Origin: Dipteronia dyeriana
Taxonomy: Eukaryota; Streptophyta; Magnoliopsida; Sapindales; Sapindaceae
NCBI GenBank assembly: GCA_032871835.1
Contig: CM065297.1
Coordinates: 59,073,253 to 59,137,252 of the forward strand
DNA length: 64,000 nt
Reading direction: 5' to 3'
A program made the position numbers and the translations under genes. The notes under the pieces are model-generated. The model did not search any database. It had not been told where the DNA came from and was given only the letters and a program-made list of their open reading frames with translations. Below, piece after piece: positions 56,484 through 64,000 of this stretch (position 1 is its first letter; every line of letters starts with the position of its first letter).

Positions 56484-57271
56484 TTATTGAGCAAGACTTG
56501 ATTGCTTCCTTGGTTGAGTTTGCATGACAGGTATCTTCCCTTTATGAGCTTTCGGTTGAGGGAAGTTAACTTGAGGAGTCCTTGTAGGATAAGCTTGAGG
56601 TAGACTTCTTGGTGCCATCTTTACTTGAGCAGTACTTGAACATTCTCCTAGGTCATGTTTCTTCCTAGGTGATTGATGAGAAGAGGACGCATTGAGATTC
56701 ATGCTTCTCACAAAAATGTTATTGCTTGGAGTGGAGGATATCTTGTCGCCAACCTAAGCCCTTTCTTGTCACTCGACCTCTTTCCAACATCTAACATATG
56801 GTCAATTTTTTTAGTGCTAGAATTCATCTTGGCCATCAAATCTCTAGCATCTTTAAGCTCCTTCTTCAACCCTTCTTCACTCTTCTCAAATAAGTCTAAC
56901 TCCTTTCTTAGTTTATCTTTACTATTCATGGTTCTCACCAACTCTTCATTTAGTTGATCCACTTCAGTTGAGAGCTCTAGGTTTTCTTCTTTTAATCTCT
57001 TAATTTCATTCTTGTTCTTTAACCTTGAACTCTCAAACCTAGCCATATAGTCATTGAGATCAATCCTATCCATATTTCCATTTATGGATTGTGATGAAGA
57101 TCCATCATCACTTGAGTAGTTTTCCTCTTGACTCTCATTTTCTTCTTCACTAGTACCTTTGCTCTTGTGAGAGGAAGTAAAGGCTATGAAGTTAGCCATG
57201 AGTTCTTCATCATCCGAAGACTCATCTCCTTCATTTGAGTTATCACTTTCACTCAATGTGGCGGCTATCAC
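56484..57271 (-). pseudogene. C3 gag coiled-coil region
   Basis: From 57271: an acidic start (ESDNSNEGDESSDDEELM), a Ser/Asp/Glu-rich part, then heptad-like KNKNEIKRLKEENLELSTEV and on through KSEEGLKKELKDARDLMAK, then a frameshift near 56720. From 56711 a Gln/Pro/Ser-rich basic tail runs to a stop at 56484. It matches the C1 coiled coil in layout more than in sequence. Confidence 0.82.
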
Positions 57272-58225
57272 TTTTCCTTTTTTCTTGACTTTGTGATTCG
57301 CACATTCAGGGGCAAAGTGAGCTATCCCACAACATTCGTAGCATTAGACTCCTTCTTTTCGGTCTTTTCTTACCTAGGCTCAACCTTTTTGAAGGGAGCC
57401 TTTTTCTTCAAGTCTTGACCCTTGGATCCGAAACCTTTCCTCTCGGACTTGTAGAATTTCTTAAACTTCCTCATTAGCAAAGCCATTTCCTCATCTGAGT
57501 CATCACTTTCCTCCTTGTCAACTTTGGAGGCTTTCAAAGCAATATCCTTTTGCTATTTTGGTGGTGTGGGATTGGGACATTTCCTAGATTCATAAGCTAG
57601 AACCCTCCAATTACTTCACTCGGCTTCATATCCTTGTAAGCATTGTTCTCTTCTAAAGCAGTTACTTTGGACTCAAATCTATTAGGTAGAGATCTCATAA
57701 TCTTCTGCTTGATCTTCTTATCAAAATAAGGATCACCAAGTTGATAACTTTGGTTCACAATGTCCATCAACCTCACTTCAAAGTCATTGAAGCACTCGTT
57801 TCATCCATCTTGAGCAATTAAAATTCCGTTTGGAGAACTTGAAGTTTCGATTCCTTAACCACATCGGTTCCCTCATGTGCAACTTCTAAGATATCCCATG
57901 CCTCCTTAGCTATCCTAGTGTTTTGAACCAATTTGTACTAATTCTCATCCATTGCACATAGGATGGCATGCATTGTATTCATATTCCACTTTGATGCCTC
58001 AAACTCTTGTGTGTTCCACTGTGCCTTTAGCTTGAGTACATCATCTCCTTCATCCGTAGGATTCATCACGGGTGGAGTGTAACCGTCTTCAACCGCCATC
58101 CATGCCCTATCATGAATTTGGCAAATATACGACTCTATCTTGCCTTTCCAATAGGCATAATTCAACCCGCTGAGAAGTGGAGGTCTAGTGCTAGAAGCTC
58201 CCTCGTTGCCACCGTTTTCACTCAT
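57272..58225 (-). pseudogene. C3 gag N-terminal region
   Basis: The start is ATG 58225-58223 (MSENGG). LLSGLNYAYWKGKIESYICQ, WNTQEFEASKWNMNTMHAI, then TAG at 57938 (for Gln in DENQYK). Beyond are recognisable pieces in shifting frames: LEVEGTDVVK-like, DFEVRLMDIVNQ, LPNRFESKVTALEE. The zinc knuckle is near 57320 (CYECCGIAHFAPEC). Confidence 0.87.
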
Positions 58226-58337
58226 TGTGTTTATGAATGAATGATATGAATGCAAGTGTATGAATGATCAACACAAACACACAAAATGCAACACACACAA
58301 AAATGAGCAAGGATCACCTATGTATGTCTAGAAACCT

Positions 58338-58349
58338 GCTCTAATACCA
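58338..58349 (-). other. C3 primer binding site
   Basis: The minus strand reads TGGTATTAGAGC, one mismatch to the tRNA-iMet complement, two bases after the 5' LTR end TTTCA. Confidence 0.88.
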
Positions 58350-59689
58350 ATTGAAACAAATATTATGGTGTATTTAATAACAATCTAGAGGGGGGGAGGG
58401 GGGTGAATAGATTTTAAACAATTTTTCCCAATTTTCGTTAATGGTCAAGATGATGAAAATACCCCTAACTAGTTACAATAATATCACAAGTGTAATAAGT
58501 GCAGAAATAAAAAAGATACTTGAGATATACGTGGAAACCCTCCAAATGGGAAAAATCACGAGCTGTTAAGTGCACCACACTCGAACCTTGAATCCACTAA
58601 TGGCAAAGGAATTACAACCTAATCCCGATCTATAATCCACCACCACTACCTAATCCTGATATAAATGAACCTAGTCCATCTTGCTTACGATTTAAGCTAC
58701 CTAATTCTGGAAGCAACACAAGTCTTACTTCTCAATGAAGAGATAAAATGGCCTATGTGAATATATGATGATATTCAAAGAACAAACAAGACTAGGGAAC
58801 CTTATATGCTTATCTAGGATGATGAGATGGCAATTAATGCAATCCTAGATATCAAAAGCTAAATGACATGTTCAAAAAGCTTACCTAAACATAGATCAAA
58901 CATCCCTATGAAGCTATCATAATACAACACTCAATCATGTCATCACAACAATCTCTATTTTGTATCTAGAATATATTCTAAAAGAATACAAATGATTAAA
59001 GAGATGGCTTAGCAAGAAAAACACTTAACTTGTAAGAAGATAGTGAGAAACTTACCAAACAAGATGTGATGATGCAAAACTATCCGTTGATGCACTCTAG
59101 ATGACCATAGATGGTGCAAGATAAAGTTTTTATACACAAGGAAATGCTTTGAGTGTTTAAAGATGAGTTCTTGCAAGATTTTTCCTTTTGAAATATGTTC
59201 TAAGAAAAAGATATGATGTTCTGAACTCTTGCACGAGTTGAATACAAAGAGTTATATATATATATATATATATATATATGAGTTTCAACCAAAGAGAGGT
59301 CATTTTGAAAAAAAAATGTCCCAGCACCTGCTGTGTGCACTGGTGAGTGGCGCTAGTCGAGTAGCGCACCACCAGCGCACAACCTAAATTTTCAATAGGC
59401 GCTGGTGGAGTTGCGCAGATCAGTGGCGTATGACAAGCAACGATCCACTAGAATGTTACGCTGGTGAATCTGCACTAGACGAGTATTGCTCCACCAGTGC
59501 ACTGCCCACTTTTTCAATATTACGCGGGTGAAGTGGCACATGACAAGCGTCGATCCATTGGAATGTTGCACTGGTGAGGCTGCGCTAGACGAGTAGCGCA
59601 CCACCATCGCACTTCCTACTTTCTCCACACTCAAACATACATTTTCAACAAGTACTAGAGTGATGAAGATGCATCTTATACTAATGCCT

Positions 59690-61883
59690 TGTTAGGATTA
59701 TGCTGGATAGCAAGAGTGTAATATTGCAATTAACAATCTTTTCATATGAATAAAGTGATTTCTACTTTAACAAATCGTATAGCATTTATAGTTTAATTAT
59801 TATAATTGTCAAAAGTAAATAATCATAAGGTCAAAAGACTATGAGAAAAGAAGAATTGTTCATACATCTAGATATGTATGAGGTAGACATAATTCTTTAG
59901 TTAGTCTTGAATAATATTCACAACTTAAGATAGAAGGTCGGGCGCCTTTATCTTGTTAAAGTTGTAGATTCTTTTACTAGCATTTGAGTGGGATAAATGT
60001 GTTATGATGAGTCTAAAATCATCAAAGTGTGGTGTCTTTGGGTAAAAGAATCTAGTGCACTGGGTGCATTGAATAGGATCAAAATGAAATACTTTATCTA
60101 GAACCTGTAAGGAAAAACAGTTTAGAAACGCAACAGAAACGTGTGAAAAACGAAATTAGGGTTTGCGTATAAATAAAAAATTTCCCTTTTATGCAACGAG
60201 AACCTTAACCCTAGACTAATTGGTGTATACAAAAGTATCTTACCTTTTTCGTGTGACGATTGAACAAGCACCGAATTAATTCCGCAAGATCTTCCAATCC
60301 AATCACGAACGTGAATCACCTAGGAGTGTGGGCTCCCTTTCTTTAAATTGTATTCCTGAGGATGGAGACAAAGTAAAAATCTTTTCTTTGTTAGTTACAA
60401 ATATCCTCTAAGAAAAAAATCAAAGAATGTCCGGTCACTTGTGAATTATCAATCAATTTGATTGAAAGCGTGAACCTTGATTCAATGTTGTACACAAAAC
60501 CCTTTTGATGTAAAAGATACTAGTGTTTCTTTTTGTAAGAATAGGTCTAGTTCACATGTGGACTTTTTCATTAAGGTCCAATGGATTTAATAAAATGAGA
60601 AAAATAATATATGGCCTTTATACTAGGTATGGGATGCAATGGCTATGGAAAATAGCTTTAATATATTAATTTTATTTTATTATTATTTAATTAAATGAAA
60701 ATTAATTAATTTTTTGATTAATTAACTATTTAATTAAAAGTCAAAATCTTTTCCTATTAGGAGATGGTCTCCTAAAACTATACTATTGTTGGTAGTATAG
60801 TTAATGTTAAAGACTATATTTGATAAGTAGATAAATAAATGGAGTTATTTATCTAATCAAATTAGGAAGTCTTTAATATGGTTACAAACACACTATTGAG
60901 TAGGATTAGGAGTCTTGGTGTAGGAAAGAATTCTTTTTGGAAAAGGATTCTTGATCACCAAGTAAAACTACTTAGTGGTAGAATTCTTATTTGAGAAGGA
61001 TTCATAACCACCAAGTTAATCTACCTGAGGATAGGATTCTTGTACATCAAGTAATCTTTCTTAGGAAAGATTAAACACTCCTAATTTACTTCAAACAAGG
61101 GAAATTCGGGCAACACAATATATAGTTAAAGGAGTAGTTAGTTTTCTTCTAAGATAAGGATTCTAACTACCAAATAAATCCACCTAAGGAAAGGATTCTT
61201 GCCAACCAAGTGAATCCTTCTTAGGAAAGGATTTATGAACCTATATATATGTGGATGATGAATTCGGCCAGCCCTAAGGAATATTAGAAAGGAATTTCGG
61301 CCAAGCCATATTTTTCTTAGTGAAGAATTTGGCTATCATAGAATTTTGAGAGAGAAATATCTGATTTTACTCTAGACAAAATTCAATCTTCTCTAAGAAA
61401 TAGTGTGTGAATTCGGCCAAGTAGAGAAAAAAAGGGGAACGTTATTGTATTCGATAGTATACTAATATCCTTTACATCAAAAGGGTTTTGTGTACAACAT
61501 CGAATCAAGGTTCACGCGAGTTACAATCAAATTGATTGATAATTCACAAGTGACTGGACGTTCTTGGATTTTTTCTCTTGGAGGATATTCGTAACTAACA
61601 AAGAAAAGATATTTGCTTTGTCTCCATCCTTAGAAATACAATTTAAAGAAAGGGAGCCCACACTCCTAGGTGATTCACGTTCGTGATTGGATTGGAAGAT
61701 CTTGTAGAATTTATTCGGCGCTTGTTCAATTGTCACGCGAAAAAGGTATGATACTTTTATATACATCAATTGATCTAGGGTTAAGGTTCTCGTTGCATAA
61801 GAGGGAAATTTTTTATTTATACGCAAACCATAATCTCGTTTTTCTCACGCTTCCGCTGTGTTTCTAAACCGTTTTTCCCTACA
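59690..61883 (+). mobile_element. Solo family-A LTR (A-vi) with internal inverted segment
   Basis: TGTTAGGATTATGCT to TTTTTCCCTACA, flanked by TGCCT at 59685-59689 and 61884-61888. The first ~416 bp follow family A. At 60106 the sequence switches to the reverse complement of the LTR's own last ~418 bp (TGTAAGGAAAAAC onward) until about 60523, then returns to the forward strand. Relative to the 41125 copy, about 700 bp (41541-42244) are replaced. The forward end is still present at 61460-61883. Confidence 0.92.
60106..60523 (-). repeat. Inverted copy of family-A LTR end
   Basis: It begins exactly at the LTR terminus in reverse (TGTAAGG) and includes CACCTAGGAGTGTGGGCTCCC and TCCGGTCACTTGTGAATTATC in reverse order to 61460-61883. 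The two arms are about 418 bp with about 940 bp between them. Confidence 0.88.
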
Positions 61884-62164
61884 TGCCTAACATGACATGG
61901 TACTTTAATCACAAGATGCAATTAAATAAAGAAGAGTTATTCAGTGATGAAGGCACACAAGTATACATACACAACATATATAAATAAGAGTTATGCATGA
62001 ATTTGTGAATGTGTGCAACTATCTCTTCAAAGCTAGTAAGCACAAGAATTTTACCTTTGGTGCTTCTTCTCTTGAGGTCTTGAGAGCCGAAGTTACCCTA
62101 ACATAAAACCCCAAATATGTGGTTTGTTCACGAAATAAGCCAATCAATAAATGAGTACTTTACA

Positions 62165-62740
62165 ATGTTAAATGGGGATGGTGACCCCAAAAGAAGGCAT
62201 GGCCCCGTAAAAAGTGACAACACTACGGGGAGGTTCCATACAGCACATTTACTACTGAAGATCAGTTCTACCGAATGAGGGATGTGAAACCGATCCCTGA
62301 ATTTTCAAGTTCATCATTAATCACCACATTTATTTTACAATAGAAGGTACACGGGTGATCGAAAGAGAACCTTAACATCTAAGCCTGTCATTCGCTTGGA
62401 ACTTTCTCCATCTTCAGGCTTTGTGAGTTTATCTTCAAATCATTCACTAGACAGGTGGTTTCCTTGGGGGAGACCCTAGCAGCTGTCCTTTAACTCATTG
62501 TCCTTGACATATCCAGACAAACGTCAACAAAGGTAAAAGTAGGAGGATTAGCACGTGAAGGAACAAACTCAGGAAGGGCAACAGAGTAATCAACATTTAA
62601 GGTGACAGGTTGAAACGAAGGAGTGCACGTGTGAAAGTGATCCTTGAGATTAGACTCAGGCCTAGCAATTTTTTCTTGTCACCGGCCTTAGTGGCATGCA
62701 TGAGGAGTTCAAAATACTAATAATAAAGAGTAGGATCCAT
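62165..62740 (-). pseudogene. G2 antisense gene, 5' part
   Basis: The minus strand from a candidate ATG at 62740 to the C3 junction. The best frame contains KIARPESNLKDHFHTCTPSF, VALPEFVPSRANPPTFTFVD, VSPKETTCLVNDLKINSQS and ELENSGIGFTSLIR, broken by at least four stops. It continues at 50402 after C3, in line with one split gene. The start is uncertain because the first codons after the ATG are in another frame. A TATA-like box lies about 155 bp upstream. Confidence 0.6.
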
Positions 62741-62892
62741 ACCTAAGAGATTGGTGAGAGCAACAAAACACGAACCGTTGATAAAGTAGAGGTGGAACGA
62801 AGAAAGAACACAAGATTTTGAGAAGAAAAAATATTAGGGTTTTTTGCGGAAGAAAATATGGATTCGTGAGAGGGCATTGGAAAAGTTTTGAA

Positions 62893-62901
62893 TTATATAT
62901 A
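62893..62901 (-). promoter_or_regulatory. Candidate TATA box for the antisense gene
   Basis: The minus strand reads CTATATATAATTC. It lies outside the 3' LTR, between LTR and antisense gene, and points towards the gene, as expected for an independent promoter. No experimental support is visible. Confidence 0.4.
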
Positions 62902-63161
62902 GGAGTGGATGATGTCATCAGAACACGTAAATGTCACCAAATGTAACGTGCGAGAGTATGAGTAGGTGTACAAAACCTAAAAATCACGTGCCGTTCGAAA
63001 TTTGAAAATTTTCTAATGATTGTGTCAGTCGAAACGGATGTGGTTTGGGTTAACGCTTATCTATTAAGAATTTATTACGTATTAATAAGCTATAAGACAA
63101 AAAGAATAAAATATTAATTACATTTCGCCGTGCAGGTTCCTTATACTCGGCCTTGTATGTT

Positions 63162-63172
63162 TAAGGGGGTAC
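63162..63172 (+). other. G2 polypurine tract
   Basis: TAAGGGGGTAC stands immediately before the LTR start, as required for plus-strand priming of a plus-oriented element. Confidence 0.7.
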
Positions 63173-63175
63173 TGT

Positions 63176-63977
63176 TGTTGGTGTAATTTAGATGATATGG
63201 CATGTCAGTAATTGAAAAAAGTTGGGGGTGCCATGACACAAAAAGTCAACCAGACCCAACCATCCCAAGTTGACTAATGAAGGCCCATCAAACCCTCATA
63301 ACTAAGATAACATAGATGATCGGATAAGAAGACCCGATCAGGACAGTCAAGATGGTCGGGGCAAAGCCTGTGATTAGGTTAAATCACTGGTCAGGGGAAG
63401 GAAATTCTATCGGGTTTGGCAGATGGTCGGCTTGCCAACATGTGGACAAAATTCAAGTTTAATAAAGTTACGGCTCTGATATGTAGAAGAAGAATCCAAT
63501 TTAAACAAGACATCTTGAAGTACTTTCTTATAAGGAAACAAACTTCCTTACAAGTGTCAAGGTAAAAATTAGGAAGATATCTGACACAATTAAAATACAT
63601 GCTGCGTAAAACAAGAAGGAGAATAATACAATTATGATAAATTAGAATTTTGTTCCATTATGGGAACTTGCTTTACTTGTACATCAAGACTTAGGGTTCT
63701 ATGCTTGTATAAATAGACCCTAATAAAACCCATAAAGTGGTTAACTCAAATTTTGCTAACAAAAGTACGAGAGAGATTGAGGGTTGTAATTATCTTCTAT
63801 ATAGTGAATTTTTCTAGCCATTGTTGGCAACCGTGGATGTTTCCCCACAATGGGGTTTTACCAAGTAAAATATTGTCTTTGCATTTACCTTCTCTCTCTT
63901 AAATAGCTTACTATTTCTTCTTATTTATGTTTATTTGTGTGATGCGTGGTAAACTTTAATTGATCCAAAATCCAACA
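63176..63977 (+). repeat. G2 3' LTR (gypsy, about 800 bp)
   Basis: TGTTGGTGTAATTTAG to AAAATCCAACA; the termini TGTTGG and CCAACA form a 6-bp inverted repeat (a start at 63173 is also possible). TATA box TATAAATA at 63708-63715 with AATAAAACC at 63722. The purine-rich TGGTCGG words are shared with the fragment at 1-284. The matching 5' LTR is not in the window. Confidence 0.8.
63708..63715 (+). promoter_or_regulatory. TATA box of G2 LTR
   Basis: TGTATAAATAGACC, a classical plant TATA context, about 530 bp into the LTR. Confidence 0.6.
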
Positions 63978-64000
63978 CCATATATTTATGTTTCTCTTGC

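Larger units (their letters stand above)
50408..62164 (-). mobile_element. SIRE-like copia element C3
   Basis: 11,757 bp including a nested solo LTR. Perfect target duplication ATGTT at 50403-50407 and 62165-62169, within the G2 antisense gene. Its 3' LTR is at 50408-51876. The internal region runs from the primer site at 58349 to the polypurine tract at 51878, and its 5' LTR is at 58352-62164, split by the family-A solo LTR. It is related to C1 and C2 in gene order, gag and polypurine cluster, but its LTR sequence is distinct, so it is a different family. The coding region is broken throughout. Confidence 0.93.
58352..62164 (-). repeat. C3 5' LTR, split by solo LTR
   Basis: TGAAACAAATATT at 58352 to TACTTTACA at 62164. 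Without the insertion (59690-61883 plus one TGCCT) it is about 1.6 kb, longer than the 3' LTR because of an extra ~100-bp GC-rich unit (59410-59510 against 59520-59620) and a longer TA run at 59253-59280. A G-rich run lies at 58390-58404. Confidence 0.92.

Overview
This 64 kb window reads as intergenic heterochromatin-like DNA from a flowering plant, probably a eudicot. It is AT-rich and almost entirely built of nested, decayed LTR retrotransposons. I found no convincing host gene, no tRNA or rRNA gene and no bacterial-type feature. The plant assignment rests on the element types: Ty1/copia polyproteins of Tork/Angela-like and SIRE-like type primed by initiator tRNA-Met, and a Ty3/gypsy element of Tat type with a second RNase H domain and an antisense gene beyond pol.

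Layout. 1-4601: fragments of Tat-type gypsy elements (an LTR piece, a pol C-terminus on the minus strand, an array of ~95-bp repeats, an antisense-gene fragment with an intron), cut by a truncated Tork-type LTR (family A). 4602-31224: Copia-B, a Tork/Angela-type element on the plus strand. Its 5' LTR is split by SIRE-like element C1 (4822-14032, minus, TSD ATTCT) and by a solo family-A LTR (15487-17987, minus). Its leader is split by SIRE-like element C2 (19506-27142, minus, TSD AGGGT), which lacks integrase core, reverse transcriptase and RNase H. 31225-32338: unassigned sequence with a promoter-like stretch plus a family-A LTR tail. 32339-43640: a family-B LTR split by a solo family-A LTR (34090-36430 plus 43614-43622, TSD CGGTA), which is itself split by Copia-A (36431-43608, plus, TSD TATTT). 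43641-63977: the Tat-type gypsy element G2, with pol on plus, an antisense gene on minus and a 3' LTR. Its antisense gene is split by SIRE-like element C3 (50408-62164, minus, TSD ATGTT), whose 5' LTR in turn holds a solo family-A LTR (59690-61883, TSD TGCCT).

Six insertion junctions can be closed at base level from the sequence: five have perfect 5-bp target-site duplications and one has a near-perfect pair. These give an order of events: gypsy and family-B sequence are the oldest hosts, SIRE-like elements landed in them, and family-A LTRs and Copia-A came last.

Nothing here is a working operon or pathway. All polyproteins carry stops, frameshifts or deletions, and several have lost catalytic residues. 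The best preserved is Copia-A pol, one continuous frame with only four in-frame stops. The most interesting signals are regulatory or structural: palindrome clusters upstream of the SIRE-like TATA boxes, repeated polypurine tracts before their 3' LTRs, the gypsy antisense gene with introns and its own candidate promoter, a solo LTR containing an inverted copy of its own end that could form a long hairpin RNA, and tandem repeats inside LTRs and a gypsy UTR. I did not find evidence of an undescribed multi-gene system.
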